Shown here: positions 40,501-48,537 of the stretch, piece after piece
How positions within the stretch are numbered: position 1 is the first letter of the stretch
How the letters are laid out: each line of letters opens with the position of its first letter
Origin: Endoryza sp044226045
GTDB taxonomy: Bacteria > Bacteroidota > Bacteroidia > Chitinophagales > Chitinophagaceae
Length of the DNA stretch: 64,000 nucleotides
Direction: 5' to 3'
Assembly: GCA_044226045.1 (NCBI GenBank)
Contig: JBGAHR010000017.1
Location: 14,025-78,024, forward strand
Position numbers and translations under genes: made by a program
Notes under the pieces: generated by a model
The model's database searches: none
The model's input: the letters and a program-made list of their open reading frames with translations, nothing else
What the model was told of the DNA's origin: nothing

Positions 40501-43349
40501 GTCAATACAAAATCACCGAAATCCGCCTCTTCTTCGGCAGCCGTCAGTTTCTTCCGAAATGGCACGCTTCCCGGTTGCCATTGCCTTTGTTTGATAAGCC
40601 CCTGTCTGATAGTGAAAAGGTACCCACCTTCAGGTTCAAAATCCTGTGTGAATACATCTTTTACTACCAGTTTTGCACCATATCTGGTAAATGGACCCAA
40701 CAAGGCAACCTGACCGCCTGTTTCATCATTCAATACCTGCAAATCATTCGCACCTTTTAAATAGGTTATTCGATTACGGTAGTTGTTATCAAGCAGAATC
40801 ATGTATCGAGACCAAAGCATTTTTTCATAGTTCGTAAGTGTATCGGGCATTTTAACGACTTTGATCCTTTTATTCGTCAATGTATCTGCATTGATGGCAA
40901 TAAATGTCTTTTGCCCCTTCTGAACAAACACGCTATCGAGTGTAATAAGCAAACTGTCTGTCCTCAGTTTCAATGCATGCCTACCCGACATTACGGAAAA
41001 ACTATACCTCTTCAGATTGCTGGATTGATTGAAATAAACCGGTGTTTCGTCGATATAGAGTTGAATCAACGGCAGAATATCGCCATTCCTTATTACAAAT
41101 GGCGCCAGTTGCGTAAGGCTATCGGGCGATGGCTCGACTTGTGTTTTGACAGATTCTGTATGCGTGAACCGATAATACTCAATACTGTCAAGTCCCATTT
41201 CCTTACTCCATCTTGCCCAGTTAAGACGACTTTCCTGAACGGGTAATATCGAATTGCTGATCCTGGCCAAAGCCGGCAAAAATTTTCTCTTCAACCCGGG
41301 ATAGTTTTTGCCGAGATAGGGTACAAATGGTGCCTGGCTTTCAAAGCGGGCGGTAACCCCATAAGCGGTAACATCTGCGTCAGCCACCGGCTTACCATTG
41401 AGTTTCGACACAGATAACTCAACAGGCACCTCCTGGCCCGGGTATATATAATCAGGATGTGAAACGGCCAGGTCCAGCATCTTGTCGCGATTTCCTATAT
41501 AAAAGTCCTTTGAAAGCAGGCTGCCTCCCGACAGGTACTGCATTCTGAAAAAATAATGCTGGCGAGTAACCAGTCGCTGGTTATAACTGAATTGATTCGC
41601 ATATCCTCGCTCTATTACTTTTTTACCAGCAAATAGCGTATACCAGAAAAAATAACCCGCGGGATTGATGACCTGGACTTTTATTGAATCCAGATCGCGA
41701 TAGGTTACACAACTTATCCCACTTTCCTCGCCGAAAAAATATTCCTCCTCGCAATCGGCTGTTCTTACAACCATTTTCTTTACCAACGGGTTTACCGGTA
41801 ACCGTGACGGCAACTGAATGGAAGATTGCATTAATATGTTTCCCGTATTTCCTTCCTGTATCACGGTGGCAGGTACACTCATTTCTTTTGTTCCAATATT
41901 CGCGGTGATCAGCACAGAGTCCTGTTGTTGAATGAAGCTGATTGAATAAAGAGACCGGCTGTATTCCTGGAAGAGGTTTACGCTTTCGAATCGATTGTCG
42001 CTGGTGGTTAAGTTGTTTTCTATTGTGTAGGAAAATGTCGCATTCGGGAAAATACTATCTGGCAGGAGCAATTGGTATTCTCCACTCTGATCCAGGGTAA
42101 ATTCATGCTTCCATAAAATATCGGGTATAAAAACCGACTCGCCATCAAACGAAGCGCGCTGACCTTGATTGGTTTTAATTTGAACCGAAACTTTACCATC
42201 CAGGATGGGCAATTGGTTCTCATCGACTGCTTTGTAAGAAATTTTCAGCGGGTTCCCTTTGTTATGAGCAGGTTTATCAGCAGTAGCGGTGAATTTTATC
42301 AACGATAGCTCATACTCTTCATATTCAAACTTTCCTCTCATTAAAACTTTCCTTTTCGCCGTGATTTCTTCATCATCGAGGTCATCGGAGTAAGTATCTA
42401 CATCATACTTCTTACTCTCCGGTTCTTCCAGTGTAATCAGGTATTCTTCATCCAAATCCAGATCAAGGCTGTCTTCATTCAACACAAAATCAAAAGTAAA
42501 TCCGCCCGGAGCATATGGTTTTACAAAGCCAAGGATGCTATCAACTGAATACCCTCTCGACACCAGTCTCACGATCAATGGCCGATTGACGGGCTTTGCT
42601 TTCGCGGTTTGAATAAAAGCCTTCAGATGAACGGTATCGCCTGGTTTGAATTTGGGTTGATTAAATACCATAAACCCTCGGTAATTCCTTTCATACCGGG
42701 TGGGTCCATCATAAAAATCATAGTAGTGATTGCGTTTCTGAAGAAACCAGCGTTCTATCGGGAGAATTACATGTTTTAAGGGGCTGGCATATTTCAGGCG
42801 TTGCCAGAAATTACGATAATTCCTCCTTGTGGATATTTCCGGGCGATTTAATTCCTGGTATATGCCGTTATGCTCTACCGATAATTTAATTTTTCTTTTT
42901 GAAGAGCGCCACCTGAACAATTGATAACGGTCATCAAACCGAAGCGATCTTCCATTGGCCCTGACTTTTACATCCTTAACCGGTTCGCCATTCTCATTGA
43001 AGAAGAGCAGGCCCATCCAGTTGTTGTCGTTGAATACCCGGTAGTATAAACTATCGATCGATTTAAGTTCGGCCCTCAGCCTGTTTTTATTCGCATACAC
43101 TACCAGGTAGTTGCCATTCTGAATTGTTTTCGGAAATGGGGTATTTGTCTTGAAAGAATCGACCAGTGTGTGGAGATAAGAATCAGGCAACTTCATAAGC
43201 CCCTTTGCATATAGCTCCCTGGCCTCCTTTGCATTGACCCTGTATATATAAGTATATTCGCTTCCCTGGCGGCTACGAGAGAGTGCGTGTTGACCAATAC
43301 CGGTGAGAGTTAACAATAAAGCCAAAAAGGCCAGCAGAATCCGCTTCAT
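37527..43349 (-). CDS. Alpha-2-macroglobulin-like protein with embedded SusC-type regulatory and TonB-plug domains
   Basis: This 1940-residue protein has a signal peptide (LLAFLALLLTLTGIG). N-terminal beta-sandwich domains of MG2 type include NQPKFKPGDTVHLKAFI, the usual macroglobulin signature, near residue 230. A carboxypeptidase-regulatory domain (LITGRVTQKNTEVPVVSATV, about 1115-1190) and a TonB-plug-like domain (EVVVTGYGVV to LKDPKSLALYGNPAGGVILI, about 1193-1285) follow. The A2M core comes next (AFWQPRLRTDEDGKVKFTIN, then WQNYFIAIKG), with a thioester-type Cys1521-Asn-Glu-Gln in EYLCNEQMASK and helical thioester-domain text. No beta-barrel follows the plug, so it is not a receptor. It probably guards or presents in the periplasm or at the outer membrane. 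Confidence 0.88.
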   Translation of the reverse strand: MKRILLAFLALLLTLTGIGQHALSRSRQGSEYTYIYRVNAKEARELYAKGLMKLPDSYLHTLVDSFKTNTPFPKTIQNGNYLVVYANKNRLRAELKSIDSLYYRVFNDNNWMGLLFFNENGEPVKDVKVRANGRSLRFDDRYQLFRWRSSKRKIKLSVEHNGIYQELNRPEISTRRNYRNFWQRLKYASPLKHVILPIERWFLQKRNHYYDFYDGPTRYERNYRGFMVFNQPKFKPGDTVHLKAFIQTAKAKPVNRPLIVRLVSRGYSVDSILGFVKPYAPGGFTFDFVLNEDSLDLDLDEEYLITLEEPESKKYDVDTYSDDLDDEEITAKRKVLMRGKFEYEEYELSLIKFTATADKPAHNKGNPLKISYKAVDENQLPILDGKVSVQIKTNQGQRASFDGESVFIPDILWKHEFTLDQSGEYQLLLPDSIFPNATFSYTIENNLTTSDNRFESVNLFQEYSRSLYSISFIQQQDSVLITANIGTKEMSVPATVIQEGNTGNILMQSSIQLPSRLPVNPLVKKMVVRTADCEEEYFFGEESGISCVTYRDLDSIKVQVINPAGYFFWYTLFAGKKVIERGYANQFSYNQRLVTRQHYFFRMQYLSGGSLLSKDFYIGNRDKMLDLAVSHPDYIYPGQEVPVELSVSKLNGKPVADADVTAYGVTARFESQAPFVPYLGKNYPGLKRKFLPALARISNSILPVQESRLNWARWSKEMGLDSIEYYRFTHTESVKTQVEPSPDSLTQLAPFVIRNGDILPLIQLYIDETPVYFNQSSNLKRYSFSVMSGRHALKLRTDSLLITLDSVFVQKGQKTFIAINADTLTNKRIKVVKMPDTLTNYEKMLWSRYMILLDNNYRNRITYLKGANDLQVLNDETGGQVALLGPFTRYGAKLVVKDVFTQDFEPEGGYLFTIRQGLIKQRQWQPGSVPFRKKLTAAEEEADFGDFVLTEKQVDSLWNEFLDHHPAISNALTVSSLNSKGNGKLVFELPFSSKVRDTYVKNIFLFREDDPDFLRVYAGLARDLGYLNEGVYRILVLGTKGRYVLFNSIRVRIDGVNCYRFTVDNWKSGDSVSQQINNIINRFSGQTYIDRQGSDQIKSNFNNSYVDASLFSHLITGRVTQKNTEVPVVSATVLVKGTRQGTTTDMNGYFSLYCPPRGTLQVTSVGYEMEERRFTEETYQLDIKLLLSSNSLNEVVVTGYGVVRKKEMTASIAMISSNELSGKVAGLSISVRGISTLKKEAQPLILLNGVPFSGDLSTLDTTKISSIVVLKDPKSLALYGNPAGGVILISTEFQLNTVPAGENDEMMSASQSLRSHFRDYAFWQPRLRTDEDGKVKFTINYPDDITNWQNYFIAIKGRYSGMAQKSVKSFKTISANVPLPLFVTVGDSINLLGKTFNYNADSIILRRTFSVNGLVRMQETASVGKTLIDTVATIISERDSLEVQYEIQKGDGYYDGERRSIPVIRQGVKETKGFFAMLDRDTVIRFTTDQSLGEVKIYAENSLLPVLENEIEHIRDYEYLCNEQMASKLKALLLKKKIFARQKRKFEEEKNILFLINSLNRNSNQQGLYGWWGNSGSVYWISMHVCEALLMAQEMGYQVMLKKQLIIDQGVAELGRPFGQDHINWIRLLYRLGAKVNFDQYLDTVNAHRLAGFTDSLENVLLNFQLGRTPNLDFIRVKQQNTVFGNSYWGEKTYLPYYSITRQTLLVYQIYKLAGSHETDLKKIRYYFLEQRRSGSWENTYESSLILETILPDILTVHSEQPARLQWNDGTTITSFPYQATVKPGEALQLSKSGGGPVYFTAFQESWNPRPAPVEGNFIVHSSLAGKQANGWLKAGEKVTLSVEVVVKADADYVMIEIPVPAACSYLNKEQSWKNNEVHREYFRNKVSLFCSKLTPGRYTFSVDLMPRFTGKYILNPAKAEMMYYPVFFGREGMKTVEVR

Positions 43350-43407
43350 GCAGTCAGTTTAGCAATGGATGCGGCTTGCCGGCGATTTACACAAACAAAG
43401 TCAGCGA

Positions 43408-45402
43408 TCAGTAATTCAAGAGTTTCTGCACGGAATCATGCAGGCGTGATTTTGCCATAAAGTTTTTCTCGAGGTCTATATTGAACGGAACCGGAGTATC
43501 GAGTGAGGCACATCGCATGATTGGAGCATCCAACCATTGAAAGCAATGTTCGGCTATCCAGGCTGCAATTTCTCCGGCAATACCACCAGTCAGTGTGTCT
43601 TCATGCAAGACCAATACTTTACCGGTTCGGCGAACTGCCGCTTCAATGGCTTCGTAATCCAAGGGCAACAAGGTGCGGAGATCGGTAATATCGATTGAAA
43701 TGTCCGGGTGAGTAAGCGCATATTCGGTTGCCCAGTGCACTCCGGCGCCATAGGTTATGATAGAGATATCCTCTCCCTTTCTAACGGTTCTGGCCTTCCC
43801 GATTTCAACTTCATAATAATGTGCAGGAACGGGACCGCTTACACTTCTGTAAAGAGCCTTATGTTCAAAATACAATACCGGGTTGGGATCGTTGATGGCG
43901 GCGATGAGCAACCCTTTCGCGTCAAATGGCGTGGATGGATATACAACTTTCAATCCCGGAGTGTGTACAAACCAGGCTTCATTGCTCTGACTGTGAAAAG
44001 GGCCCGCGCCCACTCCACCGCCGGTCGGCATTCGGATGACCACATCGGCATGCTGCCCCCAGCGATAATGAATCTTTGCAAGGTTATTGACGATCTGGTT
44101 GAATCCCACCGTTACAAAATCAGCGAACTGCATTTCCATCATCGACTTGTACCCCTCGAGGCTCATACCCAGCGTGGCGCCGACGATCGCACTTTCACAA
44201 AGCGGTGTATTGCGCACTCTGTCCTTCCCGAATTCCTCTACAAAACCTTCCGTTATTTTAAAGGCGCCACCATACTCTGCAATATCCTGTCCCATCAATA
44301 CGAGATTGGAATGTTCCGTCATGGATTGCTTCAATCCTTCACTGATGGCATCTATGAATCTTTTTTCCGGCGCGCCCTGTACACGGATATCATCTTCTTC
44401 CATGGCCTGGAATGAATGAGGAACATCTGCATAAACATCGCCTGTTTCTTCCCTGGTATCGGGCACCATCACACTGGTAGAAAATCCGATAGCGAGTTCA
44501 GATTCTATTTTTTCCTTGAAACCATTTCTGATTTCTTCGATAGCGGAAGTGGTTAAAATATTTTCTGAAAGAAGATATTCTTCATATTTCTTAACCGGGT
44601 CTTTCTGTTCCCAGATATCAAAAAGGTGTTTCGGCACATATTTGGTACCACTCGCTTCTTCATGACCCCGCATGCGGAAGGTCATACATTCTATGAGGTA
44701 AGGTTTCTGGAACTCGATACAATAATCTCTTACGCCGCGAATCGTATCGTAAACAGTCAGGATATTATTTCCATCGATCTTTACTCCATCCATTCCGTAT
44801 CCCCTGGCTCTTTCCACCAGGCTGTCGCACCGGTATTGTTCATTAACAGGCGTGCTTAAGCCGTATCCATTGTTTTCGATGATAAAAATCACCGGCAGGT
44901 CCCACACAGCGGCTGTATTGAGAGCTTCATGAAAATCGCCTTCGCTGGTGCCGCCATCGCCGGTAAAAGCTATTGATGCCTTCTTTTCATTTTTCAGTTT
45001 GTAAGCCAGCGCCACCCCGTCGGCAATCGCCAACTGTGGACCGAGGTGAGAGATCATTCCGCAAATATGATGTTCGCGGGAGCCGAAATGAAAACTTCTT
45101 TCCCGCCCTTTGCTATATCCTTCTTTTGCTCCCTGCCATTGCATGAACAGTTTATGCAGGGGCATCTTTCTTGAAGTAAACACCCCCAGGTTCCGGTGAA
45201 GCGGCATTACCCATTCATCGGGACGCATAGCCAGCGTGGCGCCAACGGCAATAGCTTCCTGGCCAATACCACTAAACCATTTGCTGATCCTGCCCTGCCG
45301 CAGTAAAACAAGCATCTTCTCTTCAATCATTCGCGGCCACAGTATCTCCTGGTAAAACTCGACAAGCTGTTCGTTGGTCAGATCTTTTCGATTGAATTGC
45401 AT
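43408..45402 (-). CDS. Fused alpha-beta E1 component of a 2-oxoacid dehydrogenase complex
   Basis: This 664-residue protein combines both E1 subunits. Residues 1-310 are the alpha part, with thiamine-diphosphate motif GDGGTSEGDF followed by ENNGYGLSTPV and RMRGHEEAS. Residues about 345-664 are the beta part, with LMGQDIAEYGGAFKITEGF, PLCESAIVGATLGMSLEG and LHEDTLTGGIAGEIA at the end. Similar fusions in Bacteroidota are annotated as branched-chain 2-oxoacid or pyruvate dehydrogenase E1. The likely reaction is TPP-dependent oxidative decarboxylation of 2-oxoisovalerate or a related acid, passing the acyl group to a lipoyl E2. E2 and E3 genes are not nearby. TACCTTTG at 45407-45414 would place transcription start at the ATG, giving almost no leader. 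Confidence 0.92.
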   Translation of the reverse strand: MQFNRKDLTNEQLVEFYQEILWPRMIEEKMLVLLRQGRISKWFSGIGQEAIAVGATLAMRPDEWVMPLHRNLGVFTSRKMPLHKLFMQWQGAKEGYSKGRERSFHFGSREHHICGMISHLGPQLAIADGVALAYKLKNEKKASIAFTGDGGTSEGDFHEALNTAAVWDLPVIFIIENNGYGLSTPVNEQYRCDSLVERARGYGMDGVKIDGNNILTVYDTIRGVRDYCIEFQKPYLIECMTFRMRGHEEASGTKYVPKHLFDIWEQKDPVKKYEEYLLSENILTTSAIEEIRNGFKEKIESELAIGFSTSVMVPDTREETGDVYADVPHSFQAMEEDDIRVQGAPEKRFIDAISEGLKQSMTEHSNLVLMGQDIAEYGGAFKITEGFVEEFGKDRVRNTPLCESAIVGATLGMSLEGYKSMMEMQFADFVTVGFNQIVNNLAKIHYRWGQHADVVIRMPTGGGVGAGPFHSQSNEAWFVHTPGLKVVYPSTPFDAKGLLIAAINDPNPVLYFEHKALYRSVSGPVPAHYYEVEIGKARTVRKGEDISIITYGAGVHWATEYALTHPDISIDITDLRTLLPLDYEAIEAAVRRTGKVLVLHEDTLTGGIAGEIAAWIAEHCFQWLDAPIMRCASLDTPVPFNIDLEKNFMAKSRLHDSVQKLLNY

Positions 45403-45406
45403 AGGT

Positions 45407-45414
45407 CAAAGGTA
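45407..45414 (-). promoter_or_regulatory. -7 box of the E1 gene, predicting a leaderless mRNA
   Basis: On the minus strand TACCTTTG fits TAnnTTTG exactly and ends five bases before the ATG at 45402. If it is used, the transcript starts at or very near the start codon. Confidence 0.5.
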
Positions 45415-45437
45415 GAAAAAACAACACGGAGAATTCC

Positions 45438-45791
45438 TTACCGGTCCGACTTGTTGTCCTCGGGTTCTTTATATAATATGGAAGTAACAATAGACAGCAG
45501 CAGGCTGAATAACAAGGCCCACCAGAACCCGTTTACTTCAAAGCCCGGAATAAAATAGTCTGCCAGCAGAATAATAGCGGCATTGATGACAAAAAGAAAC
45601 AATCCGAGTGTAAAAATGGTAATGGGAAGGGTTAGAATGATCAATACCGGCTTCAGCAGCGCATTCAAAACCGCCAGCACAACCGCCAGCAGGATAGCTG
45701 TCCAGAAGGAGTCGATCTTGATTCCCTTTAAAATATAAGAAAGTCCGAAAGCCACAATAGAAGTGACAACTATCCGCATGATGAATTTCAT
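45438..45791 (-). CDS. YvlD-like four-helix membrane protein (phage-holin superfamily IV fold)
   Basis: This 117-residue protein has four hydrophobic segments (about 5-22, 28-50, 54-78 and 86-108). The motif ILLAVVLAVLNALLKPVLIILTLPITIFTLGLFLF is the hallmark of the YvlD/DUF360 group, where a conserved Asn and Lys-Pro lie between helices. Although databases often label it as phage holin, members are ordinary chromosomal proteins and there is no phage gene here. Its function is unknown, with links to envelope stress in some bacteria. It lies 35 bp after the E1 gene on the same strand in the reading direction from 45791. Confidence 0.88.
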   Translation of the reverse strand: MKFIMRIVVTSIVAFGLSYILKGIKIDSFWTAILLAVVLAVLNALLKPVLIILTLPITIFTLGLFLFVINAAIILLADYFIPGFEVNGFWWALLFSLLLSIVTSILYKEPEDNKSDR

Positions 45792-45870
45792 AAAAGCAGA
45801 TTTAGAGTTATGAACTTACTCAAAATGTAAGGGAAGGACAAAAAAGACCCGGGTATTCACTATTGTTTCA

Positions 45871-47157
45871 CTATACGACTGTCAGCTCATAGAATGCTTC
45901 CGGTACCAGGTATTTATTCGCCAGGTCCTGCAATTCGGGAGCGGTTACCGTACGGATCACTTCAATACTCTTATAGAAATAATCCTGGTCGAGGTCATTC
46001 AAAATTAGGTTTTTCCAACGGGCAATTACCTGGAATGGACCGTCGAGATCGCCCAGGATGGATCCGGCCATAAAGTTGCGAACCATTTGCAGTTCTTCCT
46101 CATCAATCTCTTCTTCCCTGATCCGCTTCATTTCATTATACACTTCGTTAATCGTAGCTTCTGCCACTTCCCTGCCGGCTTCCGTGCTGATCATCCAGCC
46201 GCTTTCCCGGATCATGTTCATCAGGTAACTGTAAATACCATAGGTATAGCCCTTGTCTTCGCGGATATTAGCCGAAAGTCGGGAACCGAAAAAGCCACCA
46301 AACACATTATTCAGCACCATCACCTTCGGAAAATCGGGATGGTGTCTGTTGGGGAAAGGTCTTGCAATACGGATAGCGGCCTGCACACCATCGGGATCGT
46401 TGGTAACAAAATATTTCTTCTGTTGAGCCGGCTGCAACGGGTGCGTGATCAGTGTATTTTTTTGACGATGGGACCGCAATGGCAGATGACCAAAAGCTGT
46501 TTCAAGCTGATGGACCAGTCCCGCAGGAATATTACCAGCGACAAAAATCAGGCATTGACCGTTTCTGTAATATTGTTCATAGAATTTGACGAGGTCTTCC
46601 CGATTCAGGGCGCTGTAATCTTCCAGGTTGTTGAAACGCCCATAAGGATGATTCTCGCCAAACAGATAAGCATCAATTAACCGGCCTGCCACAAAATCAC
46701 TTTTCTTCAATCCAACTGCCAGGCGTTGGCGGGAGTTCTGAATAAAAATATCGAGTTCTTCCTGGGGAAACACACTGTCGCTCACCATTTCTGCTACTAC
46801 CGGAATCAATTCCTGCACATGTTTATTGAGGCAATGCAGGGTTATTTCAGCCGTTTCACTGAAACAGGACCGCTGCAGATAAGATCCATAAAATTCAAAA
46901 TGCTCGTTCAGTTGGAAAGCGTTGCGGGTGCCGGTTCCGTTTTTCAACATGAAATTGGTAGCAGCCGCCACCGCTTTTTTGTTTTCAAACCAGCTGCCTG
47001 CATTGAATACCCAATTCACCATCAGGGTGTCTTCGGTTCCCATATTCAGCAGATACACTTCTATTCCGTTGCTCAACACCGCTTTTTCACAAACCGGAAG
47101 CTGAAGGGAAAACTCCACCGGTTCTTTGATCGCTGGTTCTATTGTTCTATCTAACAT
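45871..47157 (-). CDS. M16-family peptidase, non-catalytic partner subunit
   Basis: This 428-residue protein has the M16 (pitrilysin/insulinase) fold of two similar halves. The zinc-binding HxxEH is absent: the equivalent segment reads AATNFMLKNGTGTRNAFQLN. The C-terminal half keeps the R-x-Y pair that helps bind substrate (NIREDKGYTYGIYSYL). In bacteria such genes come in pairs, with an active HxxEH subunit and an inactive partner like this. The active partner lies 55 bp upstream at 47213. There is no signal peptide, so the heterodimer should be cytoplasmic or loosely membrane-associated and degrade small peptides. Confidence 0.92.
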   Translation of the reverse strand: MLDRTIEPAIKEPVEFSLQLPVCEKAVLSNGIEVYLLNMGTEDTLMVNWVFNAGSWFENKKAVAAATNFMLKNGTGTRNAFQLNEHFEFYGSYLQRSCFSETAEITLHCLNKHVQELIPVVAEMVSDSVFPQEELDIFIQNSRQRLAVGLKKSDFVAGRLIDAYLFGENHPYGRFNNLEDYSALNREDLVKFYEQYYRNGQCLIFVAGNIPAGLVHQLETAFGHLPLRSHRQKNTLITHPLQPAQQKKYFVTNDPDGVQAAIRIARPFPNRHHPDFPKVMVLNNVFGGFFGSRLSANIREDKGYTYGIYSYLMNMIRESGWMISTEAGREVAEATINEVYNEMKRIREEEIDEEELQMVRNFMAGSILGDLDGPFQVIARWKNLILNDLDQDYFYKSIEVIRTVTAPELQDLANKYLVPEAFYELTVV

Positions 47158-47212
47158 GTTTAATGGCTGTCTTTTGAATTCACCACTTTCCGTCGTGGTG
47201 GATGGTTGTTAC

Positions 47213-48451
47213 TTAGTTTTTCGCTTTGTAATAAAGCGTGTTCGAATTGTTTTGATCAAAAATCTGCCGGCAGTATTGCAGGATATCTTCAGCGGAAATG
47301 GCAAAATACTTCTCGCGGTCGCTGTGAAACAGGTGCGCGTCACCAAGTAATTCGTAAAAAGCGATACTGTTGGCCCTGGCCATTACACTCATATCTTCGA
47401 ATGCGATGGCCGATTCTGTTTTATTCTTGATCTTGGTCAGTTCTTTTTCGGAGATCAGTTCATTTTTCACTTTTTCCAGCTCTTCTTCCACGGCGCGATC
47501 CGCATCTTCGATCTTTACTCCTTTCACCAGTTTGCCTTCGATGGCCAGCAGTCCGGCGTCGATGGTGCCAAAATGATAGCATTCGATGTTGCTGAACAGC
47601 TTTTTTTCTTTTACGAGAGATTGAAACAGCCGACTGGAACCGCCTCCGCCCAATACTTCGGTAATGAGGTCGGCCACATAGTAACCCTTGCTCATCCGGT
47701 CGTCCATATGCCAGCACTTGTACAGCGCATCCAGGGGTACATCCGCCACCACTTCCTTTTTGTTGGCTTTTGCTTGTGCCGGTTCCCGGGGGATATTCCT
47801 GATATATTTTTCACCCGAGGGTATATCGCCAAACCATTTTTCGGCGAGCTTTTTTACTTCTTCCGTCTTCACTTTCCCTGCCACTACCAGGATGGCGTTT
47901 ACCGGTCTGTAATGTTTAAAGAAGAAAGCTTTTACATCTTCGAGGGTGGCATTCTCCACATGAGACAATTCCTTCCCGATGGTCATCCATTGATACGGAT
48001 GTTTTTGATAGGCCATTTGACGAAGATGAAACCAGGCATCGCCGTATGGCTTATTGATATAGTGTTCCTTGAATTCCTCGCAAACCACTTTTCGTTGTAC
48101 ATCGAGGCTTTTTTCGCTGAACGCAAGAGAAAGCATGCGATCACTTTCGAGCCAGAAGGCGGTTTCGATATTTTCTGCCGGCAACTGTATATAATAGTTA
48201 GTCAGGTCGTTGCTGGTGTAGGCATTGTTTTCACCACCGGCCATCTGGAGGGGTGTTTCAAAGTCGGGTATGTTTACCGAACCACCAAACATGAGGTGTT
48301 CGAACAGATGAGCAAAGCCTGTCTTGTCGGGATTTTCATCTTTCGCACCGGCATCGTATAGCACGTTCACAACAGCCATGGGGGTAGAAGGATCTTCATG
48401 CACCACTACCCGCAGTCCGTTACTTAAAGTAAATCTTTCTAAATGGATCAT
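47213..48451 (-). CDS. M16-family zinc peptidase, catalytic subunit
   Basis: This 412-residue protein has the inverted zinc motif His48-Leu-Phe-Glu51-His52 (FAHLFEHLMFGG), where Glu51 is the catalytic base, and a downstream ligand region VQRKVVCEEFKEHY about 75 residues later. No signal peptide is present. It pairs with the non-catalytic subunit at 45871. The promoter is well marked: TAACTTTG at 48470-48477 (minus strand) lies 18 bp before the start codon. It would cleave peptides in the cytosol. Confidence 0.95.
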   Translation of the reverse strand: MIHLERFTLSNGLRVVVHEDPSTPMAVVNVLYDAGAKDENPDKTGFAHLFEHLMFGGSVNIPDFETPLQMAGGENNAYTSNDLTNYYIQLPAENIETAFWLESDRMLSLAFSEKSLDVQRKVVCEEFKEHYINKPYGDAWFHLRQMAYQKHPYQWMTIGKELSHVENATLEDVKAFFFKHYRPVNAILVVAGKVKTEEVKKLAEKWFGDIPSGEKYIRNIPREPAQAKANKKEVVADVPLDALYKCWHMDDRMSKGYYVADLITEVLGGGGSSRLFQSLVKEKKLFSNIECYHFGTIDAGLLAIEGKLVKGVKIEDADRAVEEELEKVKNELISEKELTKIKNKTESAIAFEDMSVMARANSIAFYELLGDAHLFHSDREKYFAISAEDILQYCRQIFDQNNSNTLYYKAKN

Positions 48452-48469
48452 GGTAATTTTTCAGAACCG

Positions 48470-48477
48470 CAAAGTTA
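48470..48477 (-). promoter_or_regulatory. -7 box (TAACTTTG) of the M16 protease pair
   Basis: The box matches TAnnTTTG exactly on the minus strand and lies 18 bp upstream of the ATG at 48451. The two peptidase genes should be transcribed together from here. Confidence 0.55.
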
Positions 48478-48537
48478 GGCAGTAAAACTGGTTTATCTGC
48501 TGCCGGTATACCGGGAGGGCACATATTAACGCTTTGT

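Noticed and set aside
37527..43349. Misassembly joining a SusC receptor to an alpha-2-macroglobulin gene
   Set aside because: The frame is continuous across both junctions, the macroglobulin domains are present on both sides in the right order and no barrel sequence is present. Similar architectures are known in Bacteroidota.
45438..45791. Phage holin and hence a prophage remnant
   Set aside because: The YvlD-type motif defines an ordinary chromosomal membrane family, and no other phage gene lies nearby.
45871..47157. Broken M16 peptidase gene because HxxEH is missing
   Set aside because: The frame is intact and the gene sits next to a catalytic M16 gene. Inactive partner subunits are normal in this family.
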